Shown piece by piece: positions 26,494 through 34,573 of a DNA stretch of 64,000 nucleotides (position 1 is its first letter; every line of letters starts with the position of its first letter). The notes beneath the pieces were generated by a model. It did not search any database. It was given only the letters and a program-made list of their open reading frames with translations, and was not told the DNA's origin. This DNA comes from Anderseniella sp. (lineage in GTDB: Bacteria; Pseudomonadota; Alphaproteobacteria; Rhizobiales; Aestuariivirgaceae). Where the stretch lies: contig DAOUPT010000011.1 of assembly GCA_030626025.1 (NCBI GenBank), positions 1 to 64,000 of the forward strand. Reading direction: 5' to 3'. The position numbers and the translations under genes were made by a program.

Positions 26494-27045
26494 ATGACCA
26501 ATCATAAATTTCACATCCTCGAACAATCAGATGCAGATCATGCTGGCGTCGAGCACTTGCTTGATACTGCTTTTGGCATCGACCGGCGCACCAAAACCTC
26601 TTACCGGCTGCGCGAGGGCGAAAAGCCATTACCTGGTTTGTCGTTCATTGCCCGTGATGATGAAAACCACCTCATCGGCACTATAAGCTTCTGGCAAATC
26701 CATATTGGCGAAATGGGCCCTGATGCAATCCTTCTTGGTCCCCTTGCGGTTATGTCCGGTCGTCAAAACAACGGACTTGGCCAGGCCTTGATGGCCCACG
26801 GCATCAAGGTGGCAAAAAAGACAGGCCATCAATTGGTGGTTCTGGTCGGTGATGCGCCTTATTACGCCCGTATCGGTTTTAAACAAATCCCGACCGGTCA
26901 GGTCATCATGCCCGGCCCGAATGAACCTGAAAGACTGCTCTATCTCGAACTGAAACCGGGAGTTATTGAAACATCAACCGGACTGATCAGGTCACCATCG
27001 CGCTATCGCACCGCCCCTTTTCGCAACAACCACGGCAGCAAATAA
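26494..27045 (+). CDS. GNAT N-acetyltransferase (YhbS-like)
   Basis: The 183-residue protein is a GNAT acetyltransferase with the acetyl-CoA motif ILLGPLAVMSGRQNNGLGQALMAHGI followed by VVLVGDAPYYARIGFKQIP, typical of the YhbS group. The acceptor is unknown. It is the only plus-strand gene among the minus-strand sphingolipid genes. Its last 43 bases overlap, on the opposite strand, the end of the Tam41-like gene, so the C-terminal residues of both are constrained by the same DNA. Confidence 0.85.
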   Translation: MTNHKFHILEQSDADHAGVEHLLDTAFGIDRRTKTSYRLREGEKPLPGLSFIARDDENHLIGTISFWQIHIGEMGPDAILLGPLAVMSGRQNNGLGQALMAHGIKVAKKTGHQLVVLVGDAPYYARIGFKQIPTGQVIMPGPNEPERLLYLELKPGVIETSTGLIRSPSRYRTAPFRNNHGSK

Positions 27046-27869
27046 ACCGCCGCCAACAACGGATGTCGCCGCTGCCAGGGTTTCAGTTTCACTTCAACAC
27101 CCGAGTGGCGGGAAATTTTCCAGGACAGATAGTCAGCCCCACCGGTAAAAGTGAAGGAAGCTTTCAGCAGCCGCAGCACTGAAAACAATTTGCCCTGCAC
27201 GCGGCGCAAAAACCATTGCGCCTTTATCGGTTGAACATCATCAAAATGTTCACCGGTGGCGCGATAATACTCCTTATTGCGGTCAACAATTTCACCAGCC
27301 CGCGAGGGACCTTCGGCCCGCAACTCAGTACGATAGGTTTCAACCAGACCGCGCTGCCATAAATCATCGCCCCCACTCACTCCTCGACAATGCCCAAACA
27401 TGGTGCGCACCGCCTGCCTGACGTGACCGACAATTTGCGCCCGTTCATCATCACCAGCAGCCCAAACCAGTGAACACGGTTGCGAAAACCGCGCCCAAAA
27501 ATAGGGATTTTTTGTTCCGGCCCCAACCCATGCACCAAAGGTTTCAATATCCAGTACGGCAAATTTTGTCCGTAATGTTCGGTCCTGATAAGGCATTTCG
27601 GCGTAATAAACATTGGGCGGCAATATCGAGCACGCCCGGGCCGAAATCGCGCTGGAACTAACCTGAGACGGTTTGCGCACCAGCACATAAAAATCAATCA
27701 GGCTATCTGCTGTACTAACCCCACGCAGACAAGAACCATAGCCGAGCACTGCAACAACGCTATCGGCATCAAACTGCGCCCTGACATAATCAGCCATCGC
27801 GACAATATCATCATCAACAGCACCGGCAAGGCTGTCAGCAACAAATTGTTCTTGCTCAAGCGCAGACAT
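27003..27869 (-). CDS. Tam41-like CTP transferase, candidate for CDP-ceramide or related activation
   Basis: The 288-residue protein resembles Tam41 (mitochondrial-type CDP-diacylglycerol synthase). It has GYGSCLRG (residues 43-50) followed by the acidic SLIDFYVLV, then PPNVYYAEMPYQDRTLRTKFAVLD, which corresponds to the Tam41 region with conserved Tyr and Lys, and a helical C-terminal part with ETYRTELRAEGPSR. Tam41 transfers CMP to phosphatidic acid. The gene follows a lipid kinase and a CDP-alcohol phosphotransferase in one operon, and its start overlaps the kinase gene by 14 bp. I infer that it converts ceramide phosphate, or the headgroup phosphate, to a CDP derivative. Confidence 0.72.
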   Translation of the reverse strand: MSALEQEQFVADSLAGAVDDDIVAMADYVRAQFDADSVVAVLGYGSCLRGVSTADSLIDFYVLVRKPSQVSSSAISARACSILPPNVYYAEMPYQDRTLRTKFAVLDIETFGAWVGAGTKNPYFWARFSQPCSLVWAAGDDERAQIVGHVRQAVRTMFGHCRGVSGGDDLWQRGLVETYRTELRAEGPSRAGEIVDRNKEYYRATGEHFDDVQPIKAQWFLRRVQGKLFSVLRLLKASFTFTGGADYLSWKISRHSGVEVKLKPWQRRHPLLAAVYLLPWLLRKGAVR

Positions 27870-28821
27870 AAGAAAAGTCCGGGCCGGTTTCGATCCGCAA
27901 TGGCTCATTCGCTGGCGGGTCAAAAAACTCGCCATCAATAACAAATGGGCATTTGGTTTCAATCAACACTTCACCAGCGCAAAAGCTCAGACACCCCTCA
28001 GGCACCTTTCGATCTTCACCGCCACGCATTAATGGCAGGGCCCAGCGAAACACATTCGGCACTGGATAGGGAATAATGGTAGAGCGCAATGGCCCATTAG
28101 CCCCGCCCCAAAACGGGGTAACGCCCAAAATCAACTTCTGCAAAGTTGTTGCCAAAAACATCAATTGCCCTCCCTTTGCCACCATATTACCATCAGCCGT
28201 AATATCCATATCATAGGGTCGGTCTATTCGGCTAATATCATCAGGGTTGGCTGGAAAAAATGCCGCTTTGCCGATCGCAGATGCCAGCGTCGCAAAAGTC
28301 GCCCAATTGCCCTTGAGTCCGGTTTTGTGCACATCGGTCTGACAATACAAAGTTCCCTGCCACGCAGCACCCGTGCCCAGAAACATCCCGTGTCTGACCA
28401 TGCCGTCAGCCGGATTAGCAACTTTAACTGTCGGGCGCACTCGCACATCTTGTGGTATTTTCCCGGCCCCGGTTGCAATGATAAAATCGGCCTGACCTTG
28501 CAGGTTTTTAATACCAAAACCCAAATCCGCTGCAGTCATATTGGTGGTGCCATGGGGCAACAGGCAAAGGTGCGGTTGCCGGGCAAATTTGCCACGCTCG
28601 GCTATATCTGTCTGAATGGCCTGCACCGTTCCATCACCCGATGAGATAAACAGGATATCAATCTGACGGGCGGCAAAATCATCCATCATTTCCGGCAGGG
28701 CTTCAAACCGTTCAATAATTTTAACTTCGACACCATCCTGACCGATCAGCAGTTTGGCCAAATCAACACCATAGCTGCTTTTTTTGCCTGCTTTGGGGTT
28801 AACGATCAGCCCGACACTCAT
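27856..28821 (-). CDS. Diacylglycerol-kinase-fold lipid kinase, candidate ceramide kinase (CpgB-like)
   Basis: The 321-residue protein has the DAGK catalytic domain: GLIVNPKAGKKS (residues 4-15), the ATP motif SGDGTVQAI (about 61-69), PHGTTNMTAADL (89-100), and the C-terminal DGEFF. The Caulobacter ceramide kinase CpgB belongs to this fold. Phosphorylation of the ceramide primary hydroxyl would give ceramide 1-phosphate. The start overlaps the stop of the CDP-alcohol phosphotransferase gene by four bases and its end overlaps the Tam41-like gene, so the three products are probably made together. Confidence 0.82.
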   Translation of the reverse strand: MSVGLIVNPKAGKKSSYGVDLAKLLIGQDGVEVKIIERFEALPEMMDDFAARQIDILFISSGDGTVQAIQTDIAERGKFARQPHLCLLPHGTTNMTAADLGFGIKNLQGQADFIIATGAGKIPQDVRVRPTVKVANPADGMVRHGMFLGTGAAWQGTLYCQTDVHKTGLKGNWATFATLASAIGKAAFFPANPDDISRIDRPYDMDITADGNMVAKGGQLMFLATTLQKLILGVTPFWGGANGPLRSTIIPYPVPNVFRWALPLMRGGEDRKVPEGCLSFCAGEVLIETKCPFVIDGEFFDPPANEPLRIETGPDFSYVCA

Positions 28822-30029
28822 TGGCCCGCTCGCGATTTTTTCATCCAGGTTTCCAGCGGTTTACCACGCTCCTTGCTGACAAAGGCCTGCACCAGTTGCA
28901 AACCGTGAATAACAAGGCAAATGAAGGTCCAGGCTGCAACACCAACCAACCCCCAATCAGGCCGCCCGATAACAACAGCAAATGTCATGATCACCAGATT
29001 GGGGTTGCGTCGGGCGGTAATCGATCTGAAAAACGTATCGATGGGGCGCCAGATATGAATCTCGATCCCCAGCCACTTGATTGCAATACCTTCCATGATC
29101 CGCTGCACAACATAGCCGCCCATAATCGCTGCCAGTACCAGCCACATGAATGAATCAGACCACTCAATGCCAGCCACCGCAAGACCAACTGCCCAAGCAT
29201 AATACCAGAACGGCGGATGGATCAAATCAATACCATGGTCAAAAATATCACCCCATTTGCTGGCCGTAAGCGTGGTTCGGGCCAGCTTGCCATCAACCGT
29301 ATCAAGAAAAGTCATCATCCAGGCAGCGATAATCCCTAACCCGTATTGCCCCTGCCAGAACCACCAGAAGGCCAGCACCACCATAACCGCACTCAGCGTT
29401 GTCACCATATTGGGGGTGATCGATGTCGGCGCAATTGCCCGGGTCAGATAAAAAGCCGGTCGCGGCCAGACATGTTTGGTAACAAAATCCGTTGCCCCCT
29501 TGTAGGTGCCCATAAACATCCGCCATTCAATGGCATCTTTCTTTTCCGGCGTTACGGTCAATGCATAGGGCACTTCATTCTTGCGCAATTTATCCCAAAA
29601 CGCTGCATCCAGCTCAGCTGGCGTCCGGACCAGCAGATGCAAATCATCAGGCGCATTTTCACCGGCAAATATTTTCTCAACCGCTTCAGCATTTTTCCCG
29701 TTAGTGGCCACTGCAACCGAACGGCTGGTGTCATCGCCACTTAGCAACAACAAATTCAACCGACGGGCCAGGGTCGGAATAATCGGCTGATCAAGAACGA
29801 CATCCCCCCGGACAAAAACCACCGGCCCATCGCGCTCGATCGCCTCGGCCAGCGTTACTGTCTCAACCAGACCTTCACGCTCAAACTGTTTGCGCAGCCT
29901 TTGTGAAGTAGTCATGCCCCAAACTGACATTCCACCATCACTCCCAGCATTTTCAACAATGCACAAAGCCGGTGACAAATGATGTGGTGTTACCACTCCA
30001 GAAACATGTCCAGGCACTTTTTTGTCCAT
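28818..30029 (-). CDS. CDP-alcohol phosphotransferase with N-terminal nucleotidyltransferase-like domain
   Basis: The 403-residue protein has a soluble N-terminal domain of about 175 residues (VFVRGDVVLDQPIIPTLARR, HLLVRTPAELDAAFWDKL) and a polytopic C-terminal domain. The latter carries a perfect CDP-alcohol phosphotransferase motif, DGKLAR-x8-G-x3-D-x3-D, at residues 246-268. The linker KGATDFVTKHVWPR resembles bifunctional inositol-phosphate cytidylyltransferase/phosphotransferases; no intact NTP-binding glycine loop is seen, so the N-domain may be degenerate. The expected reaction is displacement of CMP from a CDP-activated substrate by an alcohol. Operon position points to sphingolipid headgroup formation. 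Confidence 0.85.
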   Translation of the reverse strand: MDKKVPGHVSGVVTPHHLSPALCIVENAGSDGGMSVWGMTTSQRLRKQFEREGLVETVTLAEAIERDGPVVFVRGDVVLDQPIIPTLARRLNLLLLSGDDTSRSVAVATNGKNAEAVEKIFAGENAPDDLHLLVRTPAELDAAFWDKLRKNEVPYALTVTPEKKDAIEWRMFMGTYKGATDFVTKHVWPRPAFYLTRAIAPTSITPNMVTTLSAVMVVLAFWWFWQGQYGLGIIAAWMMTFLDTVDGKLARTTLTASKWGDIFDHGIDLIHPPFWYYAWAVGLAVAGIEWSDSFMWLVLAAIMGGYVVQRIMEGIAIKWLGIEIHIWRPIDTFFRSITARRNPNLVIMTFAVVIGRPDWGLVGVAAWTFICLVIHGLQLVQAFVSKERGKPLETWMKKSRAGQ

Positions 30030-30058
30030 TTCAAGTCCATTCCGTAATCTGAAAATTG

Positions 30059-31135
30059 TCAACCGACAGTTTCGGCCTGCAAGGTCATATAAGAGCCAAT
30101 ACCAAAGAAAATCATCACCGGTGCCCATGCCGCCATCCACGGTGGTAGCACTCCTAGCTCGCCCAAGGTCAACGAAATACCATCAAACACAAAGAAAACA
30201 AAGCCCAGCAAAACGCCGACCGCAAACATAGTGCCAATTCCACCACCACGGCGAAACTTGACCGTTAGCGGGACGCAAATCACCACCATCAACAAAGCTG
30301 AAACCAGTAGCGAAACTCGTTTATGCCACCAGGTTTCATAAACATGGGCCGGACGAATACCAAAACCAGCATTTTCGATAAAATAACTCAAACCGGCCAG
30401 TGACATTTCTTCCGGCGCACCAGAGCGGGCACCGGCTGCTGCCGGGCGCATAGCTCCCGAATAAATCAGTTTATCAAGACGGCTCGGCGCCAGATTTGCC
30501 CGATAATATACAACAACATTTTTCAATTCCCAGCGGCCATTGTGAAGTTTAGCATCGGTTGCCATAATCTGCTCGGTAAGGTGACCGCGGGTATCACGGC
30601 GAAAAATTGTAACACCGCTCAGTTCCGTTGATTTGGCATTCGATGAAACCGCCCGCAAAATATCATTGTCAGAACGCATCCAGATCGGGTCTTTCTCGCC
30701 AACTTTAAGCTTTTTAGACCCGTACTCACCAATACCCCATGAGTGAAGCACCGGTTCTGCCTTTGGCACTGCCACATCATTAATAAGAAAGTTGGCAGCT
30801 CCAAGAATAATGGCCAGCGGCGTCAGCATTACCATGATCTGTAACGGTGACACACCGCTGGCCCAGATCGGCACCAGTTCACCACGATAACTCAACTCGC
30901 TCAATGTCAGCAACAAAGCCAGCAGCGTGCTCATACCGATAAAGGTTGATAGAATTGCAGGAGACCGTAACAAGGCATAATACGCCAGCCCGGAAAGCTG
31001 CCGGTCATTCAATTCCAGTATGGCATCAACATAAGAAATCACTTCAAGCGTGATCACAAAAATCGAAATCCCGAGCAGTATTACAATAAATCTTACCAGC
31101 ACCATGCGGGTTATCATCAAACCGATTTGCTTCAT
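30059..31135 (-). CDS. lptG: LptG-like YjgP/YjgQ permease
   Basis: The 358-residue protein has six predicted transmembrane helices in two groups of three that flank a periplasmic beta-jellyroll domain, as in LptF/LptG. The N-terminal segment includes ILELNDRQLSGLAYYALLRSPAILSTFIGMSTLLALLLTLSELSYRGELVPIWASGVSP, matching the cytoplasmic loop that contacts the ABC ATPase LptB. LptFG with LptB extracts lipopolysaccharide from the inner membrane. The neighbours are sphingolipid headgroup genes rather than lptD, surA or pdxA, the usual alphaproteobacterial companions. It could be the housekeeping LptG or a paralogue dedicated to another lipid. Confidence 0.85.
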   Translation of the reverse strand: MKQIGLMITRMVLVRFIVILLGISIFVITLEVISYVDAILELNDRQLSGLAYYALLRSPAILSTFIGMSTLLALLLTLSELSYRGELVPIWASGVSPLQIMVMLTPLAIILGAANFLINDVAVPKAEPVLHSWGIGEYGSKKLKVGEKDPIWMRSDNDILRAVSSNAKSTELSGVTIFRRDTRGHLTEQIMATDAKLHNGRWELKNVVVYYRANLAPSRLDKLIYSGAMRPAAAGARSGAPEEMSLAGLSYFIENAGFGIRPAHVYETWWHKRVSLLVSALLMVVICVPLTVKFRRGGGIGTMFAVGVLLGFVFFVFDGISLTLGELGVLPPWMAAWAPVMIFFGIGSYMTLQAETVG

Positions 31136-32352
31136 GAACGCACCCGGTTTTTGGGCCTGACAAACCTGATAATTTTATGAATAACCTCAGACACTGCATC
31201 AATCATCGGCTCAAGCCGGTCTTTGGGTAACGTAAAGCTCAACCGCCAAAATCGCCATAAAGAAAAAACCGCCAAGACAGTAAAGGGCAGCCAAATTGCC
31301 ATAAACGGTTCGGCATGTCCTTCCTTGACAGACACCGCTCCTATTTGAATGATCTCATGAAAAGCCACCAGCACGATCAGGGCAAGGCCAAAACGGTACC
31401 CGCGCTGTCCGCGCCGACGCCCCATGGCAAAGGGCATCGCCAAAAACGGCAAGATAAAAATCGTCGCCACATTAACCAGCCGCTTGTGCAAAGAGCCTCG
31501 CAATTCAGAAGGTTTCATTTTTCGGCTTGGCTGCATTATCTCTTCAACCAGCTCTATAATTGTTAACTCCCTTGGCGAGCGCCCACGCGGTGGAAAAGCT
31601 TTTTTTGAAATTTTACCAACCGGCGTATCAAGTGTTTCAAATGTACTGACAAACGATCCCGGCAGTGGTTTGTCTTTTTCAAATGTCGGCCAGGATTTTA
31701 TCTCCAGTTGATGTCCGTCTTTCAAGCGCAAGATCGGGCGCGTCTTTCCGGGCACTTTAATCAGCTTGCCATCAACCGCCGTCGTTGCCTTGGATCCCTT
31801 AGGACCGCGATAATCAAACAGGAAAATACGCTGAAAACTACTGTCTTCGCGCGATAATTTATCAAGCACAAAGGTCCGCGTTCCAGCCTGCATAAACACA
31901 CCTTCTTCAGCCAGATAAAAAACCTCGACATTCTTGACCGTAAAAATCACCGAGCGGTAAGCATATCGTGCATGAGGCTCCATCCAGCCAAAAATCAAAA
32001 ACGATACAAGAGCCAGCACACCTGACAAAAAGATGATCGGCCGCAAAAGCCGGTGATGTCCGACCCCGGCAGCCAGAAAGGCATCGATTTCACTGTCTTT
32101 GGATAATTTGTTAAAACCAAACAAAAGCCCCAAGAACATCGCTGCCGGCAATGCCAGGCCGAGATAATGCGGCACCAGATAAGCCAGCGCCTCAAACACA
32201 AAGCCAAACGAGTTCTGTTTGCCCATCGATATATCAAGCAGGCGAACCAGCCGTTCAGCCAACAATAACAAAAGACCAATACTCATTGCCGCCAGCAAGG
32301 GTTTGATGACCTGAGCGATAATATATCGATCTATGATGGGTATCGAAAACAT
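31132..32352 (-). CDS. lptF: LptF-like YjgP/YjgQ permease
   Basis: The 406-residue partner of the LptG-like protein starts with IPIIDRYIIAQVIKPLLAAMSIGLLLLLAERLVRLLD, has the coupling-loop region AMFLGLLFGFNKLSKDSEIDAFLAAGVGHHRLLRP, a periplasmic domain, and a C-terminal helix bundle preceded by ELRGSLHKRLVNVATIFILPFLAMPFAMG. The lptG-like start lies four bases inside its end, and its own start overlaps the HIT gene stop. The pair therefore lies in the middle of a seven-gene unit running from the metallophosphoesterase to the Tam41-like gene. Confidence 0.85.
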   Translation of the reverse strand: MFSIPIIDRYIIAQVIKPLLAAMSIGLLLLLAERLVRLLDISMGKQNSFGFVFEALAYLVPHYLGLALPAAMFLGLLFGFNKLSKDSEIDAFLAAGVGHHRLLRPIIFLSGVLALVSFLIFGWMEPHARYAYRSVIFTVKNVEVFYLAEEGVFMQAGTRTFVLDKLSREDSSFQRIFLFDYRGPKGSKATTAVDGKLIKVPGKTRPILRLKDGHQLEIKSWPTFEKDKPLPGSFVSTFETLDTPVGKISKKAFPPRGRSPRELTIIELVEEIMQPSRKMKPSELRGSLHKRLVNVATIFILPFLAMPFAMGRRRGQRGYRFGLALIVLVAFHEIIQIGAVSVKEGHAEPFMAIWLPFTVLAVFSLWRFWRLSFTLPKDRLEPMIDAVSEVIHKIIRFVRPKNRVRS

Positions 32353-32783
32353 CAGGACCAGAATGCTTTCAGGGTTGCGAGCAAACTGGCAAACTCGTCG
32401 CCATCAGGTATTATCGCATTACCCAGTTGGGGCACCGCCGGCCAGCCACTATCAACATAACGGGTGGCTTCAAAAACCTGATCGGCACCATAGCGCGGGA
32501 TAACATGAAAATGCACCTGTGGATCAACCATCATCAAGCCCAGATAGTTGATTTTATCCCACTTGCGAAAGTTGTTGAGATTAGTCTCGATATCGGTTGT
32601 CACCTGCTTCATTTCAGCAAATGCAGCGGCAGAAATCTCGGAAACCTGTGTCACATCCTCTTTGCAGATCATCACCAGCGAACCAAGTGTGACCTGTGCC
32701 GGGCGCAACAAAACGCACCAGTGCTGATATTCATGCACCAAGGTTTGCGGATAACCGAATGTTTTCAGGGTTTGATGTGCCAT
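32352..32783 (-). CDS. HIT family hydrolase
   Basis: The 143-residue protein is a histidine-triad family member. The motif region DPQVHFHVIPRY keeps the last two histidines of the usual triad pattern, and the N-terminal part (EYQHWCVLLRPAQVTLGSLVMICKE) is typical of the branch. HIT proteins hydrolyse nucleoside phosphoramidates or dinucleoside polyphosphates, and some release CMP- or AMP-linked groups. The gene overlaps the lptF-like start by one base. A link to CDP-lipid turnover is possible but only inferred. Confidence 0.82.
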   Translation of the reverse strand: MAHQTLKTFGYPQTLVHEYQHWCVLLRPAQVTLGSLVMICKEDVTQVSEISAAAFAEMKQVTTDIETNLNNFRKWDKINYLGLMMVDPQVHFHVIPRYGADQVFEATRYVDSGWPAVPQLGNAIIPDGDEFASLLATLKAFWS

Positions 32784-32803
32784 ATGCTCTACTTTTGAAC
32801 CAC

Positions 32804-33727
32804 TTAATCCCTATGATCAAGGCACAATTGTGATTGATTTACCATCTTTGCGCCTTGCCCCTCATAAGAGCGTATCGTCATAGTATTCGTCCACGCCCCA
32901 CTACGCCGTTCAATAGCAAATTGATACCACGCCGCAGCCGGTTTTTTCTCGGTTTTAAGCGCTGAAGCAGACGGTACACCAACAACATGGGCCAGCCCGG
33001 TTCTGGTTTCCAACTCAGTATGCATATGCTCGTGATTATGACCATGCAAAACCAGCTCCGCCCCGCACTTTTCCAGCACCAGTTTCAAGTCCTGCGCATC
33101 CCGCAACGCCTTGCGGTCCTTTGCCAAACCGGGCAGCGGCGGATGATGGATCATCACAATCCGGTAAAATCCTTTCTCGTGCAACTTGTTGAGTACTTCA
33201 GTCAACGCCTTTAGCTGCCGTTGTCCCACATGCCCCCAGGCTTTATTCCACGGCGCCGGAACCCCGCTATTGACCCCGATCAGGGCAATATTGCGCCGCT
33301 GACGAACATAGGGAAACAACCCGGCATTATTCCCCTTCATTCGCACGCCGGGCATATTAAGGTCACCGACCATATAATCGCCCCACTTGGCCAACCCTGC
33401 TTCCCACGAAAGTTTCACATAAGCATCGTGATTACCGGGCACAAAAGACACCTTGTCAGGTTGCCCAAACTCACTCAGCCAGCGCTGGCCCCGTGAAAAC
33501 TCTTCGGGCAGAGAAATATTGGCCAAATCCCCGGTAAAAGCCACATGGTCGACATTGGCCTGCTTTATGTCAGTCACCAGCCGGTTAAGCACATCCATAT
33601 TATGAATGGCCCGCCGTCGGAATTTCCACGACATCAGGCCGATAAATCGTTTACCAGCCAGTTGCACCGGTGAGGCCGCTGGCATAGGTCCTAAATGGAC
33701 ATCAGAAAGATGGGCAAGCTTGAACAT
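32804..33727 (-). CDS. Calcineurin-like metallophosphoesterase
   Basis: The 307-residue protein contains all binuclear-metal motifs of the family in order: LSDVHLG, FTGDLAN, VPGNHDAY, MIHHPPLPG and HGHNHEH. No signal peptide is seen, so it is cytoplasmic. It is the first gene of the minus-strand unit, 20 bp before the HIT gene. The substrate may be a nucleotide or a lipid phosphate. Related enzymes such as LpxH cleave UDP-lipids, but this protein is longer and not a clear LpxH. The role in the sphingolipid locus is inferred from position. Confidence 0.83.
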   Translation of the reverse strand: MFKLAHLSDVHLGPMPAASPVQLAGKRFIGLMSWKFRRRAIHNMDVLNRLVTDIKQANVDHVAFTGDLANISLPEEFSRGQRWLSEFGQPDKVSFVPGNHDAYVKLSWEAGLAKWGDYMVGDLNMPGVRMKGNNAGLFPYVRQRRNIALIGVNSGVPAPWNKAWGHVGQRQLKALTEVLNKLHEKGFYRIVMIHHPPLPGLAKDRKALRDAQDLKLVLEKCGAELVLHGHNHEHMHTELETRTGLAHVVGVPSASALKTEKKPAAAWYQFAIERRSGAWTNTMTIRSYEGQGAKMVNQSQLCLDHRD

Positions 33728-33807
33728 TGGTTGACTTTATCATTTACAGGTGTAGAAAACGCACGCACACCCTATTACTCCTGTTCGCATAAAAGGTTCA
33801 AGCACCC

Positions 33808-34542
33808 ATGAAAGTTATTATTTTAGGTGCCGGTCAAGGCAAGAGATTGCTACCGCTCACGCAAGACGTCCCCAAAGCCCTGCTTGATATCGGCGGCCGG
33901 ACACTGGTGCGCCGTCAAATCGATGCTTTTGCCGCCTGTGGCCTGAAAGAATTTGTCGTCATTACCGGCTACAACGCTAATTTAATGGAAGCCCAGCTGG
34001 AAGAAATCGCCGCTGAAACCGGTGTGGTGATCAGGCCGGTTTATAACCCTTTCTTTGCTGTTTCCGACAATCTTGCCAGTTGCTGGATGGCTCGTCACGA
34101 AATGGGTGGTGATTTCATTCAGGTCAACGGCGACAATGTTTTTCAGGCCGATCTGGCTCAATGTATTATTGACGGATCAAATAATGACGTAACCGTAGCC
34201 ACCAATTTCAAAGACACCTATGACACAGACGACATGAAAGTCATGATGGACGGCAATCATTTGACCGAAATCGGCAAGATGCTGCCGGTTGAAGCAGTGG
34301 ATGCCGAAGCCATCGGCATCTATGTGTTTAAAAACAACGGCGGCCCGGCCTACCGTGCCGTGCTCGAAGAAACCATGCGCGATCCTTCCGGCCTAAAACA
34401 ATGGTTCCCCTCAGCTGTCGGTACTCTGGCCAAACAAATTCCCATCAATGTGATCAACGTCGGCAACCGCGAATGGGCCGAGGTCGATTTCCCGGTCGAT
34501 TTGCAAGCCGCCCGCCAGATGGTTGCCGGTTGGGACCAGTAG
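33808..34542 (+). CDS. Sugar/alcohol-phosphate nucleotidyltransferase (phosphocholine cytidylyltransferase-like)
   Basis: The 244-residue single-domain enzyme has the NTP-transferase signature IILGAGQGKRLLPLTQDVPKALLDIGG at the N-terminus, the metal-binding Asp in IQVNGDNVFQ, and C-terminal EWAEVDFPVDLQAARQMV. Enzymes of this branch activate phosphocholine, phosphoethanolamine or similar small phosphates with CTP. It is divergent from the sphingolipid headgroup/permease operon with only 80 bp between starts, so it may supply a CDP-headgroup. The AEC transporter follows after 31 bp. Confidence 0.82.
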   Translation: MKVIILGAGQGKRLLPLTQDVPKALLDIGGRTLVRRQIDAFAACGLKEFVVITGYNANLMEAQLEEIAAETGVVIRPVYNPFFAVSDNLASCWMARHEMGGDFIQVNGDNVFQADLAQCIIDGSNNDVTVATNFKDTYDTDDMKVMMDGNHLTEIGKMLPVEAVDAEAIGIYVFKNNGGPAYRAVLEETMRDPSGLKQWFPSAVGTLAKQIPINVINVGNREWAEVDFPVDLQAARQMVAGWDQ

Positions 34543-34573
34543 CTGTACATAAAAACCTGTAAGGAGCAAAAGT

